A DNA stretch of 64,000 nt from Congeria kusceri. Taxonomy: Eukaryota > Mollusca > Bivalvia > Myida > Dreissenidae. The DNA lies in NCBI GenBank assembly GCA_027627225.1, contig CM051025.1, positions 77,653,974 to 77,717,973 of the forward strand, given 5' to 3'. The notes beneath the pieces were generated by a model. The model was not told the origin of the DNA and made no database searches. It saw only the letters and a list, made by a program, of their open reading frames with translations. Position 1 is the stretch's first letter. Every line of letters starts with the position of its first letter. Positions 13,101 to 22,949 of this stretch are shown piece after piece. The position numbers were made by a program, and so were the translations under genes.

Positions 13101-16100
13101 AAAATACTGTTGAATACGGCGAAAAATCCAAACAAAGGATCTAATTCAATATATCGTAATTGTAGTAATAGTTCTTATGAACGTTTGTTGTGTTTATTCG
13201 TCCGAAATCTGTTTATTATTTACGAAAGGCATTGTTCAAAAGCGCTTGGTATGAACGGAATACTATAATGTACTTGCTGGTTTACTCTAGAGTCATCACC
13301 AGTTATCGCATACAGAAAATAGACTATAGAAAATTACCAAAATGTTAATAATTAACATATTGCAATGCGTAGTTTTTGTATTTTGTTCGGTAAAATGCCC
13401 ATTAGAAACACTTTCTGCAAAGTTTTATTTTTAGTAACATTTCTGGACTCCTCCTTGAAAAACGTGATCGTCCAAAAATAGTAAATAAAATATTTTTTGG
13501 CATTAAATCAGATTAGCCTAATACATAGAAAATTCACCATGAATAAGTTATGATAAATCAATGACAAGTATTACATAAGGGCAATTTTATTGTGGCAAGT
13601 TTAGTGATTACATTACTGAAAGCCAGGTACAGATGATCCTCAGTTTCTATTATAAATGTCAATATATTTTCAATTTGTTTACAAAGGAGACTTAAAACGT
13701 TTCCTTACAAGAAATAATGAGCTAGAATTTTTGTTATGAAAGCACAGTCAACAACATTTCATTTTGACCAGGCAACTGAACTATATTCCAAGTTCCATAT
13801 TCACGCTTATTTTGAACATTTCTTTTCACTCTTCAAAATTTGTTTCAAATGTGTAATGATGTTTATGGTATAATTTCATTTAAGTAAGATAATTTGACTA
13901 TAATTATCAGACAGTGACATAATTAGGGCCTTGACTCATGGTTTGGACCAGTAGCTTGAGTATGCTACATACCAGTTCCTTGTCCACGGTACGGTATCTG
14001 AGTCCGAAGTAGTCTTTCTCCAGTATGTTAAGATGCTCGCATACCTTGTCAAATAGCACCCACCCGACTGCACGCTTCTACAAACAGAAAACATGAACAC
14101 TTTGAATGACATGAACAGAGAAACTAAAGCTCAGTGCCCATAAACCAAAATCTAATATAAAAGTAAAATATATAATAGCCAATCCTTCCATATGCTTCCT
14201 GTAAAAGTAATCAACATTTAATATGAGGCCAGTCGAGGGATTAGTCCGCACAGGCAAATACAGAACAACACTTTCCGCTTTTATGGTATTTTCTGTTTCA
14301 AGGAGTCTCTTTTAAACATAAATACACTGTCGGCGGAAAGTGCCATCCTGGATTAGCCTGCGCAGACTGCATCTGGTTTATCCAAAGTTTCAAAGTTGGG
14401 GGTTTTGGGGTGTTTGAGCTAATTGAGATTTTATTGAGCCAATTTCTGAATTATTTCGCCAATGGCTCAAATGGCGATCGCCAGCGCGGGCACTGAGACC
14501 AGATAATGAATTAAACCCAGCACAGACAGTGTTTCCGATGAAATTCGTTACAGTATAACAGTTAGTTATTGTAACACAAAACTGACTTTTTAAAACACCA
14601 AAAACAGCTTGCAAAACATAAAATGTCATGAAAGTCACCAAAATGTCAAAAAAAAATTATTCACATTTAGCCAGGGGTATGGAAATATCAAAATTGTTTA
14701 CTTGTCCATGGACAGGTTCATTGCACAAATCTACTTGTCCGCAAACAAAAGTCACTTGTCCAAACAAAAATATAGCTTTTGTTTCAGGATTTCCTGATAA
14801 TTTTTTCATAATATTATAAATAAAACACAATTTTTCATTCAAATGTATACGGATTATACATTTAATAATAATAATTCACTTCCAACATAAAAACCATTTT
14901 TACATGTTGAAATTGTTCTTGTCCATGGACAAGTAGACATGAAAAATTTACTTGTCCGACTGTAAAATTACCTGCGACAGACAAGTCGGGCATAGGATTT
15001 CCACACCACTGATTTAGCTTTAATTATCTGATAATTTGAATACAGCAGTTAATGTTATGCTTTCCAGTGATTTATAGGAGAATATCTGTGATATAAAATA
15101 GGTAATTTACTGTTTAAAACAGTGAAAATTATCACTAAGGGTATTTTCAATGTTTCACACTGGTTCCCGATTTAATACAGTAAACGACTGTCAACGATGC
15201 CGGGCTCAATATTGTGAAATGACGTCATTTAGATACCATTTACTACATAAAATGTAACAAAACGGCGTAAAAAGCAAAAAATAAACAGAAAATGTGCAGG
15301 TTTCTGTAGAATATTGATTTTTTATTCACTCTAATCATAGAAAATTTTTTGTTTCACTCGTGGCTGCGCAACTAATTAAAATATAAATTTCTATTATCAC
15401 TTGTGAATTAAAATACATATTCTACCGACCCCCACAAATATCCTTCATTTATTTCAGGGTAGGGGGCTGTATTTGGGATGAAGGTATGCATTGTGATGGG
15501 ATAGGGGGTTGTATTTGGGGTGAAGGCATGCATTGTGATGGGATGGGGGGTTGTATTTGGGATGAACGCATGCATTGTGATGGGATAAATGTATAAGAAT
15601 TGACAAGTACTTTCTGAGATTGTAACAAAATGTTTCAGATTTACATAACTATTTAAATATGAACTTTTATGTGCCAAACAAATACCAAAAGTTCGTACAT
15701 GCATAAGAACATGTCATTATTGAGAAACAAAAACATGCAAGAAACCTTTTAGACCAACCGTTTAAATATTGATCTTCATACGCAAAACATATACAAAAAA
15801 CGCCTTGCTTGGACCTAGTGATTATTTATTTAAGACGACAATATTTTACAACGCTTGCAAAGTTTACACAAGATATCAAGCAGAATGTAGCGGATTTAGA
15901 GGATTCAAATGACTTTTTAAAATGAGATGTTCCTCATGTGTGACTTTATCCGCTAAATTGTTCATTAATTGTTGTATTTAAGAAACTATCAAATGAATCA
16001 TTCATTGTTGTATTTAAGAAACTGTCAAATGAAGATTTGATTTTGTGCATTTTAAAGCACACTTTGTGTGTGGTATGAGAAGTTGATAGTAGCAGGATTT

Positions 16101-18407
16101 GTTTTCTCTAGCACTAAACTTATTTTTGTATTGAAATGTTTTATATGCATGTTTATCTTCTGATATTTTGCAAAAAAATATTCATTTTTACCAAGTTTCT
16201 TTCCTTTATATTAATCATTTGCACAGTACCTTTTTGTTGTGTTATTTGTGTGTTTTTTTGGCAATACATGTTTTAAGAATTGTTTCCACACATTAAATCT
16301 TATAACATATGTATTACCTAATGCATGAGAAAAGACCTTATCAAATAATCATTTATATTACATATAGTTTAACATGGTATAAAACGAAGAAATGTCACTG
16401 TAATATTTATACAGGAAGTAATTGAATAACTTAGGCGTAAAAAAAAAATTTGTTTGTTTCAGGTAACCTACCCTAAAAAAATGCCCCGACCCTAGAACAT
16501 TTTATTGGGTTTGTCAGAATGATTTTTGGTTCATCTACCTTTTTCAATAATTAAATGTGTTTTTGGATAAATAAGTGTTTTGTTTTGATAGTATCCACTT
16601 ATAAACAATGTTTAAGGATATTACTGATACGTTTGGAATATTTATTCAGTTTATCTTCAAGTTGACCATTTACCAAAAAAATATAAAAAATCCCGACATA
16701 CCTACCCTAAATTTTTGGGGCATGTTACCTGAAACAAACATTTTTTTTACGCCTTACAATCAGCATCAAAATCAATAAACTCAAGTATTTAAACAGGTTT
16801 AAAATTCAACAGCTTGCACAATAAAGTGCACATGTTCTGGAAATCAGGTGTCAAATGATACATTGATTCTCTTGTTATTTCACAAATTCAAGGAAACATG
16901 AAGACCAGAATCCCCTTTTCACATCTGCTCAGTTGATTATTGTTTCCCAGCATTGTTCAAATGACTCAACCGCTATTAGTCATGGGCATTTCAACATTGT
17001 TAGCAAATAACATGCATGGTTAGAAATGGTTAGATTGTTTTAAACACTGAAAAATGCAATTTTATTCTGATATGTTGACTACAGAAAGCAGACAAAATTG
17101 AACAGCCGCATGCGTGCTTTATTATTAGAAATATATTTGAGGCGTGTCGGGGGAAACCCGGGCTTAATGCATCTGCGTCAAGTGTCCCGGATTAGCCTGT
17201 TCAAACGCAAAAATGGACGTCTATTTAATTGACCATGTGGAACAGCAACCCAATTAAAAAAAAAACTGGGGAGGCGCGTTTTTCCAATTTACGAGTAGGG
17301 GCGGTGAAATTTATACATCACGATTACTTGCTGAAATATTGGGGCGGCAGCCGATGCCCCTGCCTGCCGCCCCATTGCCGACGCCCTTGAATTGTGAATA
17401 ACAAACAATGCTGGGAAAATTTACACTTCTTACACTGTTATTCACGAACCTTCATTATCCATTTTAACAAGCAACAAGAAAAGAAAATAACTAATTAAAA
17501 CCATAATTAATATTGTCAAAGATTTTAACTGATCATCATCCAGGCCTTTTTCTATAAGCCCCATGGGTCAGATATTCCCAATGCAAAATATGACTGTTTT
17601 TTTCCCAATAGAAAAAAATAATTCCCCTCCACTACAGAATTTGGTTCGACATTTATAACAATCTTGAAGCAAATATCATCAAGATATATTTTAAGAATAA
17701 AAACATAAAAAATCACAGTGAAATTCAGATATAAATTGCAATTTAATCAACTAATCAATGGAAATTGATACCGACGACAAGATTTATTTGTACATTTGTT
17801 GCCCAATTTGCTAAACTTTACGCTGAGAAATTCCCAATTTCAAACCAGGTACTTCTTCCCAAAATCGTCAGAAAAAGGACTGTTATCACATTGTTTGTTT
17901 TGGTCGCAGGGATTCGATAAGAGCTATGCTCGGAACCAGACAAATCTCTGTGCGGCGGTTGGAACATCGCTATTTCAAACTTTTCTATTTCGACCTATTT
18001 TCAATGGTCCCAACAACTTCGAAATAGCGGTGTTCAACTGTATTATCATGTATAATCAATTGATATTGAACCTGGGAGGACAAGTGCACCCGGTTCTGGA
18101 CTCGACCCACAACTGCCAGAACAGTAGCACGGCACTCTATCATCTGAGCTAACCAGGCAGCATATTCTTACCCACGCACACTACAGATATCAAAGGCTAC
18201 TGACATATCAATTCTGTGTTAACAGTGTTATCCATCATCAGTAGATATTGAAATCTACTTACATCAACTCTGATATAAAAAGCTACTTACATCAACGCTG
18301 GCATCAAAAGTGTCATCATCAAGCAGATACACGCGGACTGGCACTTGACGCGCAGACCGAACTTGCATAATTCTTTGATTGGGAGCTGGTTCTGCGGGTT
18401 CCCCCAT
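1045..18407 (-). CDS. Protein 4.1 (EPB41/coracle) family FERM-domain protein, N-terminal part, 8 coding exons, 3' end outside window
   Basis: Joined minus-strand exons 18407-18291, 14077-13973, 11704-11656, 6024-5904, 5407-5228, 2314-2227, 1722-1570 and 1142-1045 give 911 coding bases (303 residues) without a stop. All introns are GT-AG and phases agree. The product starts [11 protein letters not shown] and is followed by a whole FERM domain: F1 ubiquitin-like lobe about residues 20-90, F2 helical lobe 91-200 ([21 protein letters not shown]), F3 PH-like lobe 205-303 ([44 protein letters not shown]). These are signature strings of the protein 4.1 family, which links membrane proteins to the spectrin-actin skeleton and to septate junctions. 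The spectrin-actin binding and C-terminal regions would lie left of base 1. Other FERM families (PTPN3/4, FARP, EPB41L5) fit less well, particularly in F2 and F3. The paralogue cannot be fixed. Confidence 0.9.
1570..1722 (-). CDS. FERM gene coding exon 7 (residues 221-271, F3 PH-like lobe)
   Basis: Encodes [20 protein letters not shown], then [20 protein letters not shown] and [10 protein letters not shown]. This is the most conserved stretch of F3 and phase 0 on both sides. Acceptor GTGTGCAG|GAT, donor GAG|GTAAAT. Confidence 0.93.
2227..2314 (-). CDS. FERM gene coding exon 6 (residues 191-220, F2/F3 junction)
   Basis: Encodes [20 protein letters not shown] then YGVELHPAK, the conserved AE-x-x-YLENA-x-K-x-x-YGV-LH motif entering F3. 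Acceptor TTCCAG|GGC, donor AAG|GTTTGA. Confidence 0.92.
2466..3280 (+). repeat. 29-30 bp minisatellite, about 27 units
   Basis: Units read approximately GATATACTATTTCCCAAGG then TCATTGCTTT, tandemly repeated with point changes and a few shortened units. The array is in the FERM gene intron between exons 5 and 6. Open frames across it are a by-product of the repeat. Confidence 0.9.
3427..4927. mobile_element. Non-autonomous TIR transposon, 1,501 bp, 6-bp target duplication CAATTT
   Basis: Ends CAGGCCTC...GAGGCCTG, flanked by CAATTT at 3421-3426 and again at 4928-4933. Subterminal parts carry AATAAAGGTTTTT / AAAGGTTTTAAAGG motifs at both ends. No transposase frame remains. The superfamily is unresolved: hAT-like by its CAG ends, but with a 6-bp rather than 8-bp duplication. 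Confidence 0.72.
5228..5407 (-). CDS. FERM gene coding exon 5 (residues 131-191, F2 lobe)
   Basis: Encodes the F2 helices: [20 protein letters not shown], then [20 protein letters not shown] and AELHRQHK. Acceptor CCCGGCAG|GTTG, donor CACAA|GTAAGA. [15 protein letters not shown] is shared by 4.1R and coracle. Confidence 0.92.
5904..6024 (-). CDS. FERM gene coding exon 4 (residues 91-131, start of F2)
   Basis: Encodes [19 protein letters not shown] followed by [20 protein letters not shown]. The segment F-x-VKF-P-x-x-PAQL-x-E-x-TRY is diagnostic of protein 4.1 proteins. Acceptor TTTTCAG|GTC, donor GAAAA|GTGGGT, leaving two bases of a lysine codon. Confidence 0.92.
8051..8200. mobile_element. 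Short MITE with about 55-bp terminal inverted repeats
   Basis: The left arm (8051-8105, TTTGTTTGTTTTCAGTGTGA...GGGAGACAAT) is repeated inverted at 8145-8200 (ATTGTCTCCC...ACCGAAAACAAACAAA), leaving a loop of about 40 bases. The arms differ at about ten positions, so the copy is moderately old. No clear target duplication. Confidence 0.8.
9762..10463. mobile_element. Non-autonomous TIR transposon, 702 bp, 6-bp target duplication TTACTA
   Basis: Ends CAGTGTCCGACAAAT and ATTTGTCGGACACTG are perfect inverted repeats. TTACTA occurs immediately outside both ends (9756-9761 and 10464-10469). The left part carries repeated GGTAGCCCGG/GAGCCCGGGGGCTACC motifs. No transposase coding is visible. Confidence 0.85.
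11656..11704 (-). CDS. FERM gene coding exon 3, a 49-nt exon (residues 75-91)
   Basis: A very short exon found by matching the missing F1/F2 linker. It encodes [16 protein letters not shown] plus the first base of a glycine codon, the counterpart of the conserved W-L-D/N-x-x-K-x-I-x-x-Q segment. Acceptor CATAG|TAC, donor GTTG|GTATGT. It joins in frame to residue 74 upstream and to [12 protein letters not shown] downstream. Confidence 0.88.
12826..13136 (+). mobile_element. Full-length tRNA-derived SINE, 311 bp, with 13-bp target duplication
   Basis: The tRNA-like head is 12826-12901: the acceptor-like stem GCCGGGC pairs with GCCCGGC, the A box is TAGCTCAGTTGG and the B box GGTTTGATTTC. The end of the head is partly repeated (AGGTTTGATTTCCAGCC occurs twice). 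The body contains GGGCAGTTGTCAGTTACTGG and CAGCTTACCCAGGAAAAG, and the tail is A-rich. A 13-bp direct repeat, GGATCTAATTCAA, flanks it at 12813-12825 and 13137-13149. The body looks like SINEs widespread in molluscs. It is not an intact tRNA gene. Confidence 0.9.
13973..14077 (-). CDS. FERM gene coding exon 2 (residues 40-74)
   Basis: Encodes the core of the F1 lobe, [20 protein letters not shown] followed by [29 protein letters not shown] is the most recognisable F1 motif of the protein 4.1 family. Acceptor TTTGTAG|AAG, donor CTG|GTATGT, phase 0 on both sides. Confidence 0.92.
14240..14375. mobile_element. Fragment of the hairpin MITE found at 50.24 and 51.49 kb
   Basis: Shares AACACTTTCCGCTTTTATGG, TTTTCTGTTTCAAGGAGTCT (reversed in the other copies) and GCGGAAAGTG...GATTAGCCTG with the longer copies. 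Termini are missing or degraded. Confidence 0.75.
14672..15011. mobile_element. Non-autonomous TIR transposon, 340 bp, 7-bp target duplication ATTTAGC
   Basis: Ends CAGGGGTATGGAAAT and ATTTCCACACCACTG are imperfect inverted repeats. ATTTAGC flanks both ends (14665-14671 and 15012-15018). The interior has several copies of (A)CTTGTCC, including TTGTCCATGGACA. It lies in FERM intron 1. Confidence 0.8.
15461..15587 (+). repeat. 42-bp tandem repeat, 3 units
   Basis: Three near-identical units of GGGGGYTGTATTTGGGRTGA followed by AGGYATGCATTGTGATGGGA. It lies in an intron of the FERM gene. Just downstream (15962-16037) a 37-bp segment with GTTGTATTTAAGAAACT is also present twice. Confidence 0.85.
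16431..16756. mobile_element. MITE, about 326 bp, with GGCGTAAAAAAAA terminal repeats
   Basis: Left TTAGGCGTAAAAAA...TTGTTTCAGGTAACC and right GTTACCTGAAACAA...TTTTACGCCTTA are inverted. Inner arms ACCTACCCTAAAAA / CTACCCTAAATTTTTGGGGC extend the homology. Related partial copies are at 39877-40110 (same orientation) and 58783-58920 (reversed). Confidence 0.8.
17139..17215 (+). mobile_element. 5' end fragment of the hairpin MITE family
   Basis: GGCGTGTCGGGGGAAACCCG followed by GGCTTAATGCATCTGCGTC and GGATTAGCCTGT matches the terminal repeat of the copies at 50.2 and 51.5 kb. The rest of the element is absent. Confidence 0.75.
18075..18160 (-). repeat. tRNA-like SINE head or tRNA pseudogene
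   Basis: Read on the minus strand from 18160: a GCCTGGTTAGCTCAGATGAT A-box region and a GGGTCGAGTCC B box, with a closing CCGGG near 18090. The intervening arms do not form a convincing anticodon stem, so this looks like a decayed SINE head rather than a working tRNA. Confidence 0.6.
18291..18407 (-). CDS. FERM gene coding exon 1 (residues 1-39)
   Basis: The ATG at 18407-18405 is the first in frame. The exon reads [20 protein letters not shown], then the first F1 strand [18 protein letters not shown]. It ends in phase 0 at GTTGAT|GTAAGT. The acidic strand-turn LLDDDTF is where 4.1 proteins have LLDGSEY. Confidence 0.85.
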
Positions 18408-18437
18408 TTTGTAGCAAAATTATTTAACAATTACTAC
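18408..18437 (-). other. Probable end of a 5' UTR exon of the FERM gene
   Basis: On the minus strand, TTTATAATTTCAG|GTAG places a good 3' splice site 30 bases before the start codon. This suggests the ATG sits in exon 2, with a non-coding first exon further upstream, possibly in the 18.65-19.0 kb stretch. I could not place the transcription start. Confidence 0.45.
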
Positions 18438-21400
18438 CTGAAATTATAAAACAATGTTGTAATTTTAATACATTCAATTGAAACAATTCAAGGCTGTTGC
18501 ATAGATGGTTTTATTGACATTAAACATTAAAAAGGAGCAAACATTTAGGTAAACATTTCAAACCAGTTGTGACATTTAGTGTACAATGCCACATTTATCA
18601 CATTAACAATCAAGTCTAGAGAAGGACGCGTATAATTAACAACCAAAATAAACAAAATGTACATGACAGTCGCCACCGATGACCAATGCGGAAGACATGT
18701 TTATTTCCATATCTATACAGACGCAAAACCGATCTACCTGTAATTCAGGTGTGTCAATTACTTTTAGGTGCGTTTATAACATTATTCATGCAAACGTGTT
18801 CATAAACACTGGTATGTAACGTCTACGTTCAGTACTTACAGGTCTCTTTCTTGTTAATAAAAAATATTTTCGCCGATTTCAGCTTTACACCATTTTGAAT
18901 TGTGACCTAGATTGCATACCTGTGTAAAACAATTTCTCACACGCCGCAAGGTGCGCTCAGTTGTTTGGTGACGTCATTTTAATAATTGTCAACCAGTCTA
19001 CGTATAGGTGACATGCAACCAATATTATTATTTATTTATTTATTTATTCAATAAATAAATATCCGAAAAGATATAATAAACTATGTGAGGACGTGGCCTG
19101 AGGTTATAAAACTCTTCAGATCAATCTCCCAGCTCAAATCTCAACTCCTAGCTCAGCCTGAGACTGAACTCAGGAAATTTGAGATACAAATTGAACCTTG
19201 AGCTCAAACTCAGGCTGAGCAAGAAATCATGAGATTGGTTGCTACCTGTCTCAGAGTAGATCTCAGCATGTAAATGTGACAAATAATTATGTAAACAGTG
19301 ATGATATCAACAGTGTGATGATAAAATCAACATGGAACAAATGATTAACGTATATAGTGCTATACTTTAAGTATTTTACAACATTGAAATAAAATCTAAA
19401 TTCCAATTCAACAATTAAACAGCACAACATAAAATTGCATGTTTAATGCATTTATGAAAGGTCTTACCTTTATATCTACATAAAATACCAATTGTTATAA
19501 TTGTAATGTCAACGCTATTGATATTCACGTCGTTTTTGCAACAGTGTAATACACATTATTGTAAAATATAATTGTGTTTACCCTGTTGCAGCCATTTTGT
19601 CTACACATGAAATTGGAAATAATCGCACAAATGACGCAATATAAATACGTCATAACAACTAATACGTCACACAATTTTTGATTTAAGATTTAATCATGGG
19701 TATTGCAATTTTCAAGTGTAAATTAGTTCTGTGACCATTGCCTTTTAAAGCAACTTGTTTACTTTATCCAGTGGTTATAAGCACTGTTTTCGTGGTTTGG
19801 TGAGTAACTTGGACAGAAAAAATAAATCGCGATAAAAATATACCACTGTTTGCACAAATGGGCTGCTTAGGGCAATACCACGTAAATATGGATGACCGAA
19901 TAGTCGCTTAAATATATTAAACTTCATGCTAAAAAAATCGTCTCCACTGTGTTTGATCTCCAAATGTTTAATAACCTCAAACTGAGCACGAATCTCAGCT
20001 GAGCATGGAGATTGAGCTGTGAGTTGAGTTTTGAGATGAGAATAATGAAAGTTTTATAACCTCGGGCCACGGTGTGTGTCCCATAACACCTACCTATTGT
20101 ACGTTGAGTTTTAGAGACTCGTGGAAAGATGGAACAATTATTCAACCATAGCTGCAATTTCATGTTGTTTAGTTTTTACTGACAATATATACAGTATATA
20201 TATTTTTTATTTTAGTGCGGTCTTGTGCAGTGAGTGTGAGTAGGGACCTGAGTACCAGGAGAAACCCTACCTCTCCGGTATGGTGACAACTAACCGTACT
20301 CGCATGCGTCGGGACCAGCAACTGAACTCCCGATCGCCTAGTGTGCCAACGCCTGCGATAGCCATGGACAGCCTGGAAATGAAAAAGGTGTTAGAAATCC
20401 AGATATATATACTCACAAATGTAGTAAGAAAAAACATACGATTCCAAGCTTTAATACAATTCAAGTTTACGTGGCTGCGGTGGTTAAATAAAATATGTTT
20501 TAGTGACTGTATTATGATTTTAATTGATCCTAATCAAGAAATGTGTAGTCCCTTCGCATTTGATAAGTATGTGCAAAGCAAACACACAAGAATTATTCGG
20601 GAGCGCTACGTAAACAGTATAGTTAAACAAACAAAACAGCACTACATAGAGTTAAATAATAATATTTTAATCTGGTTATGTTGAAACTCGAAGAGTTGGA
20701 GTCCTATCAGTATCTATATCGTTTGAACCGCAACACTAGTCATCTGTGGATTAGCTGTGTAGCTCGCTGATGGTCAAAGGGCCTCACTTTATACGTGCGC
20801 AACTTGTCTGTTGTTTTTTGTTGCTGCACGAGAAACCCTCCCCTATCAAAGCGGATATGACTACGGCTTGGTCCCAGGATTTCCGGATGCTCTAGGACGC
20901 TGTCGACTCCATACATTAACAATTTGTTTAATAAACTTCATGAGTGTTAAGAATAGAATGCCTTTTGTCTATCAAAGAATGCCATTTAAACTGAAAAAAA
21001 CGCGGCGCTTGTTCTGCGTTGCAGAAACTACGAATTTGTTCAGACGATTTCCAGGCTAAAAAGAACATTGAGACACATGAGCCACGAGCATCGTTCCTTT
21101 CTCTCGCAGTAGTAAAGTGTTATGTAAAAAAAGTGATGGCCAATAATGGTCAAAGAAAATCTGGTACAGAAGATTAAAATAATTTATGAACAACGGACAT
21201 TAAACAAAACAAATAGTCAAAAATGAAATAAAATTGTGATTCTCACAATATATATTTCTTCGGAAATATACGTATATTATCGTTGGTTTCAGATCACATC
21301 CTTTCATATTATATCATGTTAAAATGTTTCAGCGTTAAACAATGTATCTATATTTATTTCACATGCAATGAATCTCCGTGACGAAAAAATAACAGCTCTT

Positions 21401-21659
21401 GCTGCTTCTTAATTATGAAACATTTCCCTGGTGCAATGCACACTAACCATAACCATTTACACATACCTCTATATGTGTTGTGTTTATAGTTACTCATTCC
21501 TCGCTGTTTAATCTGTGCCATATTTAAGTTAGTGTCTTTTAAGTTATAAAACGCAAATTTGCGTATCCAACTAATTAAATACTCCATAACATTATTAAAG
21601 GTAAACAAAGGTTAATGTATCTCATCGAGAAGAAATTAAATCCACAAAACCCATAATAA
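18438..21659. promoter_or_regulatory. Shared upstream region between divergent FERM and TICRR genes
   Basis: The two start codons are 3.9 kb apart and point away from each other. The region holds a long-TIR element (19092-20071), an ATTT microsatellite near 19030 and no recognisable exon. I cannot name a core promoter motif with confidence. 18.65-19.0 kb and 21.6-21.76 kb are the likeliest transcription-start areas, because they sit next to the probable 5' UTR splice sites. Confidence 0.35.
19092..20071. mobile_element. Long-TIR element, about 980 bp
   Basis: Left GTGGCCTGAGGTTATAAAAC and right GTTTTATAACCTCGGGCCAC are inverted. Homology continues inward through stretches rich in GAGCTCA/CTCAGCTGAGC-type motifs (19130-19260 and 19970-20040). 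There is no clear target duplication and no transposase frame. Confidence 0.7.
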
Positions 21660-21760
21660 GCCCTGATCGATATATTTCAGTCGTTGTATATATGTTTTGT
21701 ACTCTGACGAAGCGATGTGCAGTATACACGAACCACTACTCTCAATATATTGTGTTTTAG
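21659..21760 (+). other. TICRR: Possible 5' UTR exon of TICRR, start unknown
   Basis: A near-perfect donor, TTTTAG|GTAAGT, at 21760/21761 precedes the acceptor TTTTTAAATTAG at 22291, which lies one base before the TICRR start codon. A non-coding first exon ending at 21760 would explain both. The left limit is arbitrary. Confidence 0.4.
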
Positions 21761-22292
21761 GTAAGTTTTGAGCTTTGTAAATGGCATGGTTTAGATATTT
21801 TTTGGAACATAAACATTACATTCTGTTATGAAAACCAATATCTTATAGTCTCTCATCACTCTGAATCAGCTATTTGAATTTATTTTGCTAATAATGTATG
21901 GAGCTCTATAAGTGTTTCTAGTGAATTGTTTGATGCATACAGTCGTAAAGCATGGTCTAGGCCGACTGACTGTAAGAAAACTATATCAATGGATTATCAC
22001 TAGTACTTTTTCATATTCGTCACTTTGTAAAATGAGTTTTAGAGATTATTACAAGATAGAATTTTAATTTAATTATTATAGAAACTAAGGAATGAGTGTT
22101 CTCTGTTTTAATAAATCCTAAGCAATTTTCGTTAGATATTTCTTTCTTCAGTTTATTTTGAAACCAGTCTAATCGGTGTCAAGAAGACGCTCTTTGTGCT
22201 TTCATAAATACAAGCGCCTCAGAGTAGAGATTTCCGGGAATTTTGAACTTCCATAACAATAACTATATTTTTATTTTTATTTTTAAATTAGA

Positions 22293-22949
22293 ATGTTGAA
22301 TCAGGTAGTTTTTCTCATCGACACCAACGTAGATGAATGTTCTAACGATAACCCAACATCGCTGTCAAATGCTGTATGTTTGTCATGCTTACGTCTGCTC
22401 CATTTTTTGTCCTCCGAGTATGAGAAAGGAGCTCCAACAAAGACCAGTAAACTTCACCACACGAAAGTAAAATGGTCATACAAATTGTTTAACTCTAAAA
22501 ACTTTGTGTCAAAAATAGAAAATCATCGCCTGTATGATTTCAGACTTAAATATTTTGAAGAATTCGAAAATGAAGTGCAACGCAGGTTTGAAAGCAGTGC
22601 ATCAGACGGAAAAGTTCAGAGGTCAAATTCAAACATGAAAGCAGGGGATAGTCTTCATCTGGCCTTGATGCAGTTGTTGGCAGACTTTTCATGGGAAAAT
22701 CCAGACATTTCATCACCAGTAAAAGGAAGAAGGCACAGAAAGGCATCTAAACCATCCAAAAAGAATACTGTCATACTGTTTTCGAAGACTCCCAAAACAT
22801 TCACACAGTTAAAAGAGTTTGGAGGAAAACAAGTACTTGATGAAGATATTTTACTTGATATCATTCTTCCAGGAAGTTTATTTCAACAGTTTTGTGAGGT
22901 CACACGAATAAGTTTCAATTGGGTTGACACACAGCATTCTACATATTTG
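22293..22949 (+). CDS. TICRR: TICRR exon 1 (residues 1-219), N-terminal domain
   Basis: The largest coding exon of the first half. It begins MLNQVVFLIDTN, like the hydrophobic first strand VMLLLDT of vertebrate Treslin. It continues with VKWSYKLFNSKNF (vertebrate VHWAFKFFDSQ), a DFR-x-x-x-x-x-x-FEEFE motif, SWENPDISSPVKG and VTRISFNWVDTQHSTYL. The domain is von Willebrand A-like in metazoan Treslin and contributes to MTBP binding. Donor TTG|GTAAAT; a stop follows soon if unspliced. Confidence 0.92.

Noticed and set aside
17796..18152. 118-codon plus-strand frame
   Set aside because: Its end overlaps a reversed tRNA-like SINE head, and the rest has no protein-like pattern. It lies inside an intron of the FERM gene.
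20280..20684. 134-codon plus-strand frame starting MVTTNRTRMRRDQQLN
   Set aside because: No recognised domain. The first part sits in a GC-richer block (20215-20390) with GGACCTGAGTACCAGGAGAA that looks like a dispersed repeat, and the rest has AT-rich random composition.
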